A stretch of DNA of 64,000 bases from Drosophila pseudoobscura (GCF_009870125.1 NC_046683.1:45027869-45091868), one strand, 5' to 3'. Counted from the stretch's first letter, positions 32,811-47,224 are shown. The notes: a model not told the origin generated them from the letters alone. Numbers and translations are program-made.

Positions 32811-33148
32811 TTTGCACATGAACGCAAAATAAACGTTTTAGGAACACAATTAGTCGGATGAACAGGAGAGAAAAATTCACTTGGTCACGTTAACTCTTTT
32901 GGAGTAGGCGTAGGTCCAGAAGAGCAGCCGAGTCCTCGATCTGCTACACATTGAAGATTTGGTCGTCCGGTAGATGCGCCTTTAGCACAGCCTCTCTGTT
33001 TCTTTTCCAATGCACGGTTTATATGCTCTATATGCATGTAACAGTGAGTGAGCGAAACAGCGGGCAGAGAAAGAACCAAAAAGAACAAATTTAAAATTTC
33101 AAGAAATTTAAAATTTTTTCGACCGAAATCAGCTGATTTTTTACCATT

Positions 33149-33156
33149 TATCGATA
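33149..33156. promoter_or_regulatory. DRE (TATCGATA) near Tsen54
   Basis: An exact palindromic DREF/BEAF-32 core lies about 340 bases upstream of the Tsen54 ATG, fitting a TATA-less housekeeping promoter. The function is inferred. Confidence 0.45.
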
Positions 33157-33240
33157 TCAGTTCAGAAAATGTATCTTATCGACCCTCAGAAATATACTGT
33201 CTCATTTTCAAAGAAATACCGTAAATACTAGTCGTTCCTG

Positions 33241-33377
33241 TTGCTCAATTTTGATATTCCGTTGAATAATGCTGGCTTACTAAAACTTTTGGACCTGCTC
33301 ACATAGTTTTAGCCCTTTTATGAATAAATTTTCAACAAGATTAATTACTTTTAAGTACTCCCATTTATTGTATTTAA
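33241..33377 (+). repeat. Dispersed repeat, copy 2 (upstream of Tsen54)
   Basis: Matches 18800-18935 in the same orientation; see that entry. It lies about 430 bases upstream of the Tsen54 ATG. Confidence 0.6.
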
Positions 33378-35419
33378 ACAAAAAAGTTCAACAAAAGAAC
33401 AGTAGCAATGCTGTCACGTCCATGTTGCTGGTATTTTCAGACTTATTGCTAGTCAACCGGAGTATGTCAATTTGTATACCCTATTTCGTTATTTTTTGAT
33501 GATACTGTTTTCCTTTCTCAGATTGAGATGTTTAAAAAATATGAAAAGTATCTTGTCCATACATCTCGTTCCCGATACTTATTCTCGGTCTCTGTAAGAA
33601 GACAATAAAAGAGAACAGAACAGAAACAGAGACTGACTAGTTTCTGCCTTCATCAGAGCCAGGGATGACAAACATTTCGTCAATTCAATATCCTTTTTTC
33701 CACGGTATGCAGAATGATAATTTCGTGTCGTTTGGCCATCGATACTATCGACTGGATAATCGGTAGAGCTGCGCAGCAAAGCGGAATTGTTTGAAGGTGA
33801 CAAGGATTTATATGCAATAGATAATGCACGGCAGTACGATTTGAGAGAGCGAAAATTCAATAAACCTGCGTATGGAAATTTCTTTACCCTGTGTTGATTA
33901 AATTGATAAAATATAACATAATATATCGTTATACCTTGAAAATACCTATAATTCTGTGTGGTACATTAACGATAATCGTCAACTTTAAATGGTCCAAATG
34001 GTAGATCGTAGTTGGAGCAGACCGTTTAAAATCAGACGAAAAGAACAAATCTTTATAGCTCAAACAAGCCAAGGGTAATGAATAAAATGCTGGATACAAA
34101 ATTGAATACGCTAAAATGGCAGCACTAATGGGATGTTTATCTCTAACGATAGTTCACATCACCAAACTCAAGCGAGTTGGCAGGGCGGGCCATTTCAAGC
34201 CTGACGTCAAGCTTAACGCATTTTCAAAATTTGAACTTCAAGCTTGGTGATTTCCAGGGAATTGTTAATTTCAAAATAACTTATTGCTATTTGGATATGA
34301 ATGATTATGGATCACGCACGATTAGTTAAATTTAAATTCACCTGCCCCCAGTCCGACCCAATGAAATAACACATTTGGTGTTCTCTATTTATAAATTTTT
34401 ATTCTTTGTATAATTGTAGTTTTGTTAGTTTCGCATAACATACGCTTAACATTTTTGCCCTCTCATGCATTGGAGCTGTCGAACTCTCGAACTCGATTTA
34501 ATTTGTCATATAACATTTTACACCTTGAAAATACACTTAATGGTAACTTTATGAACATTTAATACACCACATTGTTGCTTTTAACTCTTATGCTGTTAAC
34601 ATTGGCTCCTCCCCGTTCTTCCTATATTTTCACGTAACTTAACTTCACGTACATATGTATGTATATTGCAGGATAGTATTCTTGTTGGGGTTTTTATTGT
34701 TCGCCCTCCTCCCACTATCGCAACTAGCATTAAACTCTGAACAACGATGCGGACTCGTTTGGGTCGCTGTAAAAACTTAAATATACAAATGATACTCGCA
34801 CACTATAACTAACCATACATGTATGTATAACTTTATCTTTATCCGCGTACGTACTTATAATTGATTTATATGTTTGCGTCGTGTATTGGTATTGTATAAA
34901 CAGTTTCTCCCCATATAGTATTGGTTTCTTCTCTTCTCTTCTTTTCTTTTCTTTACTTTTCTTTGTTTTTCTCATTAATGCCATTGAATTGTTAACATTG
35001 TTCACCACATTTTGTGTTGCTATACATACATACATACATATGTATACATAGTATATGTGTAAATGCTTAGTTATACCATATATGTACGTATAATATATGC
35101 ATGTGTATAAATGTACATATATCTGTTTCGAATGCGTAACGCGTTAAGGTAATATTTTAGCTGCCTGCTGATAGGTTTATCTTCTCTCATTCATACATTA
35201 ATACATACATATATATCTCGTGTTGCCCCTCGACCCATCCACCACAGCACACAAATGGAAAGTGGCAAATGTTAAAATGATAAAATAAAAACCCCGGCAG
35301 GCACGTTTAATGGAACATTAGTAATACTCGACAGACCCAAAAACTGATTATATCTATCTATTGTACACCTATGTACAGGGCACAGGGCACAGGGCATAGG
35401 GCATAGGGCAAGGATTGGC

Positions 35420-36327
35420 TCAGACTATGTTCACGTTGGAACCACTGGCTGTCGGCTTGTTCGACTTCACCAGGCAAGACTGCGAGTTGTTGCCCATGCT
35501 GGAGCCGTCGAGACTGTCCAGGTCCAGCGCCGTGTCTATCATCGTGGTGTCGTGAAGCATGCGCAGCCGATCTGCTGACTTGGCCTGCTCCGCCCCGTCA
35601 CCGATCGACTTGCGCTGCGAGTGAGCGGCCACAAAGGAGGCACTCACTGGATCGTCCAGATCGAGGTCGTCGCTCAAGAGCGTCGAGGACAGCACTGTGG
35701 TGGCCTGAAGCTGCTCTCGCTGATGCTGCTGGGCCCGCTCGTCTATGATGTTCGAGTAGACGTGCAGGGCGGCGTCTGGGGGCGCTGCGTTGGAGGCACT
35801 CGCCACGTGCGGCACATTGCTGTACATGTTCTCCGTCTTGGAGGCCGAGCTGGCCAGCGCATGGTCACCGCCCATGGCGACAGCCAACAATGCAGCACCA
35901 GCCGAGGGCTTAAAGACATCGGTGGAGCCCGTTGCCGTGCCACCAGCTGCCTCCGCTCCTGCCTGCCCTTCAGCCAGGGCGGAGTTGACCAGTGCCGCCT
36001 CAAAGTCCGCGTCGAAGAGATTGCTGTAGCTACCGCTGCGGTTCCGCAGACCCCGCGCTTTATTGGTGGCAATGGCAGCCACTGCAGCCACCACCTCCGG
36101 ACTGCCGACGACCACAACCTCGGCGTCGTCCAGCTCGTCCTCACTGCTGGCGGTGGCCAGCTGATTCTCGTAGCTGACCGAGGCTCCGTTCGAGAGCTGC
36201 CGCTGCTTGTGGTGCCGGTGGCGGAACTGGCGCGCCTGGGTGGCCGTCTGCTGCGTGTACGCCGGAATGTCCATCTGGGCTAGGGGAATCTCGTTGTCCA
36301 CCAGCTGAGCTAGACTATTGGAATTAC
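35420..36327 (-). CDS. app: Alternative distal last exon of app (tail B)
   Basis: The exon opens at an acceptor (TCCGCAG, 36334-36328) and ends with TGA at 35420-35422. Entering in phase 1, it adds about 302 codons. It joins exactly to a GTAAGT donor at 41611-41606 inside the proximal last exon, giving DLVQNG-NSNSLAQLVDNE. The isoform would be 723 residues. The tail is Ala/Ser-rich with acidic patches (SSEDELDDAE, SDDLDLDDP) and ends in SGSNVNIV. No domain is recognised. The ~5.3-kb intron between holds only repeats and the 3' UTR of the proximal isoform. Confidence 0.8.
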
Positions 36328-39300
36328 CTGCGGACGAGACAGAGGGCAGAGGTGACAGCGGTGTGGCTGATTAGTGAACAGTGCAGTCTCAATATTTCCG
36401 AATGTTTAGATCGTATAATCAATGCATGTAAATTATTCAAATGCTCATTACAACAAATTTGCCAACTAATTTAAAATTCGAATTTCAATTTTGAGCACTT
36501 TTTGCTAGTGGTTTTTGTGTGTCTTTTATTTGTGTGGCGTTGATGGTTGGGTTTGGATTTGGGTTTTGGTTTGGGTTGGTTTTGGGTTGGTTTTGGGTTG
36601 GTTTTGGGTTGGTTTTGTTTTGGTTTTGGTTTGCTTTTGATTGGTTTTGGTGGAGTGGTTCTTTCTTTTATTTTTGTGTTGTGTTGTATTGTGGTTTTTG
36701 GCTGTGGGAAAAACAAAACTCTCTAAAAATGCAAATAATCATAAATGCTGAAAAGGCGGCAATTAAAATCGTAATTCGTAATTCAATTAAAACGGTTTGT
36801 CTGTTCAAATTAACATATAGTACATGTGTAATTGAATGGGCGGGCATGTGTCCATGTCCGGGCCCAATCCCAGTCCCCATTCCATTCCTTTCCATTCGGA
36901 GGCGTCGCCGGAAGGCAGGAATGCGGCGGGGCAGGGATAATCAACTTGGTTGGAAATACATATGTGTGTGTCTGTGTGTGTGTGTGTGTGTGTGTGTACG
37001 AGTGTGTATGCATGTCTGTATATCGATTGATAAGCCCTTAACCAATAAACAACGGAACACTGTTAAATGTCGCAAAGCATAAACGTGAAATATGCGCTAA
37101 TTACTCGGATTCAATGGTTAATTCGGTGCCAATTGGAACAATTTAAAGCATGCTTGCAAAATGTCGTGAACACATTTAGTGGGTAGTGGATTTTACAGTA
37201 GAACTGATGTGTCGCTTACGAGGTGGCCAATAAAATACTGTTCTAAATACTGTGTTTAACTCCAACTTTTTGGCTTGTGTGTTGTATGTGTTTTTGTTTG
37301 TGTGTTCCACGTGTCTGAGGGTCTCAGGGTCTGTGTGTTCGGATGGATGGATGGATGGATGGATGGTGGTGTTGCCTTCCGTCTGTCAAAAGTATGCTTT
37401 TGATGGTTTCAACTCAACATGAGAATATATGTATGTATGTATGTATGTATTGGCATGTGGGATGTGTAGAAGCGAGTATGGAGTATACTTTAGCTAGTAT
37501 TTGCACTGGCCACTGGATACGTATAAGATAAGCAGGGGGTCGTGGGGTAAATCAACTCAAATATAGTATGGATATGGGGGTATATGCGGTGTAGCTAATT
37601 CCAAAATGAATGTCTAAAGCGTTATTAATTGTAATTTCGGATATTTGTACATACAATACAACAATAAAATGCTTTTGTTTTTTGTTCTTTAGAAATATTG
37701 TACTTTGCTTTAGGAGAGAACTCACCCAATTAAGGCTTAAAATGCATTTTTTACTCTAGTCTTAAGCGGCCCTCGACAACTTTCGCTCAATTGCAGTATT
37801 TGGTATTTGTTTTTGGTTATATATCGTTATTAGATCGTTAGTTTTTTGTAAAATTGTTCAACAACAAGCAACCAATTTGTATTGGTTGTATTTCCACAGT
37901 CAAGTTGAAAGATATAGAAAGAGTTTGACATTAGTGTGCGATAAATCAGGAGAAAACATTGGTAGGTTGGTATGTTGGTAGGTTTGTGGGTTGGTAGGCT
38001 GGTAGGTTGAATTCAGTTCATGGTACGAGTATATAACGAGAGGCTATAGGCTGTGGATGGACGAGTGCGCGCTTTGCCATTCAAATCAAAACTAAGAAAC
38101 TTAACGAACGGAACGGAACGGAAGGGAAGGGGAACGAAATGGTATGGATAGCGAGTCAGCGAAACAGCGAGACGACGATAGAGAGACGCGAACTAAAACT
38201 CAAGAAGAACGAACTGCTGCGAAGAAGCGCTCCCTTCGTCTGTGTGTGTGTGTGCGTGTGTGGATCTGTGGATCGTGTCTGTGGATCGGTCGAGGTTCCG
38301 CGTACTCGCTGGAACGTTCAGGAACGTAAGCAGAAGACCGTAAGGCCTCATCTACTCGGATCCGTACTTATACTTTAGTTGTGTGTGCGGTATCTGTTCA
38401 CTCGATCCGCCAACATTTCATTCAGATCGATCAGTTTTATTGCCCAACATTTAACCATACATAATGTATATTATATATATGTATATATAGGTATATAAAT
38501 CTACTTTTGCATCGTTTAACACTCGCTTCATGCTCCGATTCGGCATGAAATATATATATATATACTGTATATATATGTATCTGTCTGTATATGCATGTGT
38601 ATATATAACTATCTATAACTTCAATTACCTCGCTAATGCGTCGTACTATGCTTGCAATTAATTATAAAAGGAACTCATAATATTGTTAATGCTCAAGATT
38701 TAAAGCTGAGGCGTTCGTTCGCGTTTGTTTGCGCCCGTTCGCTCCGTTCGTGAACCCAGTTCGCTCCGTTCGTGAACCCAGCAGCAGTGACTTCCGGGAC
38801 AACCGCAGAGCGTGCGGCCTGTCCCCGTTTCTGCCCCCAACAAATGTCAATTACTATTACAACTAGGTATAAATAGATACATATTTCGTTTCAATTTCAT
38901 GTTCGATTTCGATTTCAACACACTCCCATCTCCATCTCCATATTATCTCTATTGCTAATTATTTGCTGCAGTCACTTGGCAATGCTAATGCTAATGCTCC
39001 CTTCCCCGATACGAGTATTCAACGTTTAAGTACGAGTATTTCAATATTTGATATTCCATTCGATTCGATTCCATTCGATTCGACTCGTTAGCAACAATTT
39101 TGGTTGTATTTGGTTTCTGTATTCTGTATTTTCAGTATTCTCTGTATTCGACTAGTAGTTAAAAATGACTCCCTTAAAACCGATACATCGTCATAGTACA
39201 TATATCAAATTCTTATTGAATTCCATACGTTAGTTTACGCTTAACTTTCATTGTAAAAATGAACAAAGTTCTAACAAAATGTTGCTTCGATAAATGGCAG

Positions 39301-40445
39301 TTATTTTGGCTCATTAAGATTTTTGCTAACTCTTGCATTTAATTTCTATTCTCCAATTGCGTTTAAGTGTTTTCAGTGTATCGTATGTTCGTATGTTCGT
39401 ATGTTCTTCCGCTCTGTGGTGTCTTTCTTCTAGATCTTCTCGTTCGGTTGAAACCTTCAAAATTATTCAAAACTTCAACGAAAGTCCAAGTGACTGCGAT
39501 CGTTTGGTGGCGTGGCCCTTTGGCCAGGAATCCAGCATGATTCCGAGAACAAAACACAAAACTCAAATCAAAAATCCAAAAACTTAATCTTCTTTCAAGC
39601 GAACAAAGTTTAAGTTGAACATGCTTGGTAGGGATGTTGGTTGGTTGGTTGGTTGGTTGGTTGTTTGGTTGGTTGGTGGCATCACTATTGGAGGTGGCGG
39701 CGATGGGACGTAGACCAGGGTGGATATACATACATGGGGGGCGGGGAGACTCCCTCCTGGCCCCTGGCGCCGGTGGGCCCTTGCACCGCGTGCAGAGGAG
39801 CACCGGCGTGATTAGCCAGGGAAACAGGTGCTACATAAACGTAAAAGTTTCTATGAACCAACTTTTCATTTCATTCAGGATCGGGGCTGGGGGCTCTACA
39901 GCGGAATGCGGATAGCGGATAGCGGATAGCGGATACCGGATACGGAGGTCGGAGGTCGGACATGGACAAAATCATAAAATACAATTTAGCAATTTACATA
40001 CTTCTATATCTACGCATACAACGGGGAGGGGGAAACTCAAGAGCAGGATTTCGGGGCTGCAAACTGAAGACTTTACTCTCCTGCTAGCTTCTAAGCGCGT
40101 CAGAGAATGGAAGCCAAATGTGTTATGCCCCATTCAGACTCTTCGAAAGTCCCTAAAGTCTTCTCTCATCAAAGAACGCCAAAGGAGGCCAAAAAAAGAA
40201 GCCTGCACAGCCAGAACAAAACTGGGCTTTCTCTAGCAGAGGCCTGGAAGCAGCAGGAAGCGGGCCAAGAGCCTAGGCCTGGGCCCGGGCCTGCGTCTGG
40301 TTCTGTTTCTGGTTCTGGTCCTGGTCCTGGTACTGGGGCCTGCCTTATGTACAGCGCCTAACAACCAATTAATGAAGTCCTGGGCGACTTCGAGCACCGC
40401 ACGGGGCAGGTGGACAACGACAACAGCGGGGGAGCGAGCTGCGTA
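36328..40445. other. app distal intron / 3' UTR of the proximal isoform
   Basis: No coding exon is seen. Simple sequence is dense: a GGTTTTGGGTT array (about 36546-36650), (TG)n (36963-36998), GGAT (37341-37367), a duplicated 22-mer (TTCGCTCCGTTCGTGAACCCAG-type, about 38738-38782), and GGTT (39639-39677). Confidence 0.55.
36546..36650. repeat. GGTTTTGGGTT-type minisatellite
   Basis: About nine imperfect 11- to 12-bp units. Confidence 0.85.
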
Positions 40446-43400
40446 CTATGACGAGTCGCTGCCCGCGGCATCCTCGATAATCGAGTTGAGATCTATGTTG
40501 AACGAGTACTCGTAGAGGTTCGAGTAGCGGTCGCGCTCCTTCCACGGCGACCGGTGATTCATATAAAGATTTCGTTTACTAACACGGAAGATCTGGCTGT
40601 CCTTGATCGACTGATCGTCGTCGCAGGGTTCACCGCCACCGCCAAAGTCGCACTCTCGAATGGTCAGCCGGTTGGTCGGCGACTTCAGCTCGAACATCAC
40701 CTCCTGGTGCTTGTAGCGCGACCGCATCGGCAGCGGCTGGTATCCGGCGATGTTCACCTTCTGCGAGTCCACCGACTGCGTCGACTGGCGGCGCATCCCG
40801 CGCGCCGATTTCCCGAACGGGAAGTTGAACTTGGAGGTGTTGTCGGTGTGGCGTTGCGGGGAGTAGTACTTGAAGTCGCTGGGCGCCGGCGGCTGTGGCG
40901 CCGACGTGTGTATGGTCGTCAGCGTGGTGCTGCTGCCTGATACCGCTGCGCTGCCCTGCAGCTGCAGCTGCAGCGTCGACGGGCGTCGCGGGGCCAGTGG
41001 CGGCGGCACCGGGGCCAGGGAGGCCGAGGCAGAGCCTGAGGTGGGGGCCGTCGTCGAGGACGACGAGCCACCGCCACCGCCAGCGCCCCCGCCCCCGCCA
41101 CCGCCTGCCGACCCAGTGGCTGCCGCTGCCGCTGCCACCGCCGCTGCCTCAGCCATGGCCGTGGCCACCGACACGCTCCCAATGGCCGTCGTCTGCTGGG
41201 CGTGCACATGGTGGTGCAGCAGCGGCAGCGGCGAGTTGCGCACATCGTCGTACGACGGCGTCAGCGGCAGGTGCAGCGAGCGCCTCAGGTTCAGCCGGTA
41301 CGAGGATGAAGTGGCCGGCGAGCGCACCAGCGAGGGCGAGTGGAGGTTCGAGTGCGAGCGGGCGAGTGCCTCCTGCTGCATCTGCAGCTCGGCGGCCACC
41401 AGTTGTTGCTTCTGTAGCTGCTGCTGTTGTAGCTGTAGCTGCTGCTGCTGCTGCTGATGGTGGTGGTGGTGCAGCTGCAGCTGATGTGGTTTTGGTTGTT
41501 GTGGGTGGTGTTTGAGTTGTTTGTGCTTGTTGGCTTTGAACTGGTGCTGGGCGCTGGCGGGCAGCAGTGTTTGCAGTGAGCACCTCTGGTGCTGCTGCTT
41601 GCGGGACTTACCGTTCTGGACCAGGTCGTAGCTGGGCGGCGGGTGTTCGAAGCCGTTCCCGTTGCCATTGCCATGGCCATGGCCATGTCCGTGTCCATGT
41701 CCATGGCCGAGGCCGTGGCCGTTGAGGGCGGCTGATGCGGCGGCCCCTGATCCGTCCATTGTTGAGGAGGAGGGATTCGACTGGATTTGGTTGGTGGTCA
41801 GTGGTGGTGGTAGTTGTTGTTGTTGTTGTTGTTGTTTCAGTGTGATTTGATTGATGTTGTTGTAGTTTTGGTGGTGGTTGTGGTTGTGGTGGTGGTGGTG
41901 GTGGTGGTGTGTAGTGGTTAGACGGTCGAGTAGTTGTTGTTGTTGTTGTTGTTGTTACCAAAAAGAAACATTGCATGGAACACAAAAAAAAAAAGGAGTA
42001 GAAAAATACAGATCAGATCGTCAAAATGTTGTGCACAAAGATCATCGGTACGAGAGATTTAATAAGGTTTTTGAAGCAAGCAGAGTGCCCAGACATTTAG
42101 ATATTGTTCGGTGAGAGGGTGCTCGGTTCGGATCGGAGTGGAGTGGATTGATTCGGTCGCTTACCTCGTCGTAGAAGCGGGGCTTCAGCTCCGCCCCCCC
42201 TATGCTGATGCCGCCGCCCGCCCCCCCAATGCCACCGCCCGGGCCGCCCAGCATGGGCTGCGCGGTGGTGACCATATGGGAGGCGCTCAGCACATCGCTG
42301 AGGGCGTGCCGGGGACTGGACTGATGCTGCATCTGCTGGATGTACTCGTCGGTGGCAAAGCCGCGCCTGTCGAAAAACGATTAGTGGGGATTGCAAAACG
42401 ACTATCTCTCTCTCTCTCTGTCTCTGGGTGTGTGTGTGGCATGTGGCATGTGCCATGCGGTACTCACCTGTCAATCATCGAGGGCGTCATGGGTCCGCAT
42501 AGGATGTGGCAACAATTGAGACAGATGTTGCCCCGCGAGTAGGGGTTCTGGGTGCGCGGCCCGCCCTTCGATGAGAAGGATCCCTTGAGCTGCGGGAAGA
42601 GATTGCTTAGCGGTGCTGGAGAACATCCCTGACGGCCTCAGGGCATACTCACATCCTCATTGGTCGTCTGGTCGCTCGTCGTCAGATAGGTGTGGAATCC
42701 GGCCAGTCCGATGACGGACCATATCGAAAAGAAGCAAATGAACACAACAATCACAGTGAAGGGCGCCTTCTTTATTACTTCGAAGACCTCTTGCTCGGTT
42801 TTCATCACTGTTGGGGGGGGTTGGGGGAGAATGGTCACTCATTTTTTCGATCTGTGGAGCACTTTGCTTTCTATACTCACATAAAACTAAATGCGTCACA
42901 GAGCACGAGAATATAAATACAGCTAAAAATGCCAATGAGACTAGAAACAAATAAAAGAACCGATAGTTCCGCTTTCCCACGCAGTTTCCCACCTGCAAAG
43001 AGGGGCAGAGGGGTGGTAGAGAGGGGGGAGAGAGACATTAAGACCAAAAGTACAAACAGAATGAAGACGGTTGGTTAACAATCCCTGCCAGACCCTTGGC
43101 ATAATAAGGTTAATTGCATTTTCACGAGAGCTGCGCGCCGCAGCATTTCGTAATTTGTTGCCAGCGCCAGAGAAATGCCTTCATTTCAGGAGGCGCCCCC
43201 ACAGCCCCCACAGCCCCCTCCAACGCCCGCTTTGAGCCGCCCAAAAACGCCTTCTGCCAAAGCCCCAAAAGGCAGTAGTCGACCTTCAAGCTGGCAGCAT
43301 CAGCAGCCACTGCGGTATGATAGGGTCCTCCTCTGGGGGGTTTGAAGCACGCCTCAGCCGGCAAATGAGAAAGGGGTGCGGAAAAAGGACGGCACGGACC

Positions 43401-46400
43401 CTGTTTCGCGCTGGTCGGAGATCTGCACACTCTTCTAACCATCCTTATGTGTAGATCTATCGTACAAGGACTGGGAAACGATACAGATCGCCAAGTGTTC
43501 GCTAAATTATCGTAAGCATGGCTCAAAGCTCGCTCGAGGACTGAGCGACGAGTCTACCCGTAATTCCGCTGAATGCAGTCGAAATCCCATGGCTGCCACT
43601 CCGTTTAGGGTATCTGCGTGCCCCACACGAGCACACATCTGCCAGCCATGCAAACAGCTCCACAAATACGAGTGTGCTGTGCGGCTACTTGGGCTGTGGT
43701 GGCTGTGCGAGATTGTGGTCTGTTTGCTTGGTCCGCGCCCAGCCACATCTTGTTGCATCATTGAGGCGCTTGCGGGTATCCGCTTTGCTCTGCCTGCGAC
43801 AAAAACTACGGGGCGGAGGGGCCCTGTGGCCGGGTGCGCTTTTTATCCGAGAGATGGAAAAGGAAAGGGCGAGAGACGTGACGCGCGCGCTCTGCTGAAA
43901 TTATTTTTGCTAAAATATTAGCAACCTCAGCGGTTGGCGCTGTGGAATTGGGTTAAAGTCAGACCCGCAGTGGCACAGTGCTCTGTGGGCGGACAGAGAG
44001 ACGGACGGACGGACGGACGGACGGACGGACAGACGGAGGAAGGGTGGAGGCATTGGCTGTTTTTGTGTCCCACATTTGCGCGTCCAATGAATGCGCACAG
44101 CAGCCCCGCATTAGGCGAGGGCCCAGGCTCAATGTCAGGCAGTCGGGGCACTGGGGACACTGCCGGCCCGTGATTAAAAGCCAGGCTACGGGCTATGGGG
44201 GCTAACGAGGTCCTTGACTTACCCAGGGACAGTGGTGATCGAAGCGGTCCACACAGTTGTCGCACAGGCTGCAGTGGGAGGCCCGCGGTGGCCGGAAGAT
44301 CTTGCAGGTGAAGCAGTACTTCAGCTTGACCGTCTGGCCCTTGACGAGCACCTCCTTGGTGCGCGGCGGCGGGCGGTACGTGGGGCTGTTCAGCGAGTTT
44401 GGCACCTCTGTAGCGAGCAGAGCAGCCGGAACCGGAACCGGATGTGCGGCAGGGACGTGCAATGGCGTAGCGGAAGTGCAGCATCAGCATCGACAGCCAG
44501 AGGACCGCGCGCAGCAGCGAGTTGTTGACATGCAAGAAAGGAGGGGAGAAAGGGAGGAGGGGAGAGAGCAAAAGTTTTCTCATTTTAAATATTTTATATA
44601 AAGGCAACAACAACAGCGACTCATTAGTGCAGGGGGGAAACGCAGCGCCAGCGACAGCGCTCGCTTTGATGATGATTTTCATGTGGACTTTATTTTTCCT
44701 CCATTCTATGTCGTGGCACGCTCATTACTTTTCATGTGCCCCCTTGCCGCACAGAACACACAGACAAACACACACACACACACACACACACGCAGATTCG
44801 CAGATTCACAGATTCGCAGGCCACTCCTCAAACATTTCACCCATGCCCCCGCCCAGCACCCTCCGCCCTCCACCCTCCACCCTCCACCCAGCACACACAA
44901 ACTTAATGAAGTGAAAACAAATATATATATACTGCATATATGTGATGACTGTGCGACTGCGACTGTGTGCTGGTTGGGGCGCGGGGCTTTTGGGCTGAGG
45001 GGACATGGGCAGGATTCTGGCCGCGGTATTCAGGCAACGGCAACAGGCACAGCCGACGACGACGACCTTGGCCACATTTCCTTTCGGACGGACTGTGGCA
45101 GGGCCCGCCACTGCGGGAGCAGTACGTACCAATTTGCTTTTCAATATAGGCCGCCTCGTCGTTGGAGGCACGCGGTATGACGCCCGGGTCCGTGAAGGTT
45201 GTGCGCAGCAGGGAGCTCATCGTGAAGAAGTAGAGGACGGCGCCCACAATGGGAATGACTGGGTTGATGCGCTCCGCCAGGAACGGGCAGCTGCAACGAA
45301 ACAAAAGAACGGTTACATACAGATCGTGCTCATGATTAGGCAAGTAAACATCGGTTCCCGTCCGATATTAGCTATTAAATCTAGAATCAAGTGGTTCTCT
45401 ACCGAAACATGCTCACAGATGCTTCAACACTGCGTCCAAGCCCTGACGGAATTATACACGGCGGTCCGCTGGCTCTCTTTCGGGTCTTATTCCACGCTCC
45501 GCACTTCAGAGTCCGCTTTGACGTCTTGTTTGACGAGAGAGACAGAGAAGAACGAAGTTTGCTGTGGTATTGCACAAAATAAGACCCGAAAAGAGAGCGC
45601 GCTGCGGGAGTGGACCAACTTGCCGCTCTCGCGCTTCAGCTCTCTCCATCTCTGGCCCTCATTCTGGGCCCTCATTGGGGCCTAGTTGTCAGAGTCTTCG
45701 CTTAACTTCGAGGCTTCGTGCTACGGGCACGAGCATTATCCTGACTCGATCTAACCCTTGAACTGCCTCGTCACGGGTTTGGCTTAGGCCTGCCCGTACA
45801 TACATCCTATTTCGCTACCGTTCGTATTTGTATCCAAAGGAAACCACTCGGAAGCAAACATTTAAAGGCTGAAAAGCCGAATGGCTTACATCCCAGCAAG
45901 GATTCGAAAGAAATTAAGAACAAATTGAATTAAGGATGTCCATTGAATTGCCTCCCCAGGCTCGGCTCCTGGGTCCCGCCTGAATGAAGAGACTGCCCCA
46001 AAGGGCAGAGCAGTGCTCAGAGATGCATAGAAAAAGTCCCCGGTGTTTTGGCAATGCCCCAAATCCCGGAGCCCGTGCAAATATGTGCCGAAATAGGGGG
46101 CCGAGAGGGGCACGTGTCTCCCCGAGGAAGCTCGCCCTGCCCCACGCATCGTATTGTTCCCTAATACCCAGTGCGTGCCAACGATTTGCGAATAGCAAAA
46201 GTCGCCGCTTTCACTCGTGTCCCCGCTCCCCCCCCTCGCCCGGACAGCACAGTGACAATTATGTGTGACAAGTCCCAGAGCTACGCTCCGAATGGAATCG
46301 GCATCGGTGGGGATGGGGCTGGGGATGGAGATGGGGCTGGGGACGGGCCAGTGGCATCATTTCGGGGACACTCACTCAATGCAGTCCGGAGACAGAGCGA

Positions 46401-47192
46401 CAGTAGAACCATCCGAAAATAGTTAAATACATTTGTCATGACAACGCAATTCCCCCTGCCACAAAGCTCGCCTAAATGGGAATGCATTCAGAAAATGGTT
46501 TCCTCGCATTCAGCTGGCAAATCGCTGACAATGCCCTAAAGAGGGGTGTGGGTGGCTGGCACGGTGGCAGGAGGCAGGAGACACGATTGCATTGTGCTAC
46601 CTTTTAGCGATTTGCATTGCGAGCGCGTCGGGCGAAACACAATTTCAGTTTGCCCACATCCCCGGGCTGCCAGAGTCTGCAGGTCCACGAGGATGGGGAC
46701 GGGGACGAGGACGAGATGCTGCCACTGCTGCGGATGTGGGGGCGAATATGTTATGTGGATTCGCGGGAATATCTGCAGGAATAACTATGCGAGCACTCAA
46801 AGGCATTGCAGATATTGTAATGCCCATCCATGCTCCATCCAGTTGCCGGTTCCTCGCTCCTGGGCTGCTTGCCTCCGCTTCCAGTCGACTGTGCGCTAAT
46901 GCAAAGCAAGCAATGGAAATAAAATCGCGGTGCGGGGGCATGGTGCGGGGGCAGCTTTTCAGCAGCGAATAAATTTTGGATTGCAGGGAGGGAGGGAGGT
47001 AGGGAGGAGGGAGGAGAGACGGTTCTAGGCCGGGGGATTCCAATCTCTTTCTTTGCGGTGCAGCCACACACCCACGCCTCCCGCGCGCCCCTCACATGCG
47101 GCGCCTCCTTTCAGTGCTCGGAGATGATTTCGTGCAGAAAATGTTGAGCATAATTTGGTCTAATCGCGCTGTCGGCAGTGCACCGTGCACCA

Positions 47193-47224
<32 letters not shown>

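Larger units (their letters stand above)
32811..35419. other. Tsen54 upstream region and app 3' flank
   Basis: It contains a DRE (33149-33156), dispersed repeat copy 2 (33241-33377) and AT-rich DNA. The part from about 34,390 to 35,419 is probably the 3' UTR of the distal app isoform: a TTTATT on the plus strand at 34398-34403 would be a minus-strand AATAAA. A GGGCACA/GGGCATA array lies at 35374-35410. Confidence 0.45.

Noticed and set aside
35621-36283. 220-codon plus-strand frame opposite app tail B
   Set aside because: Shadow of the app exon, whose phase and splice sites fit the minus strand.
40554-41515. Plus-strand frames rich in Ala, Arg and Pro opposite the app tail
   Set aside because: They mirror the low-complexity CAG/GGC repeats of the app exon and have no independent support.
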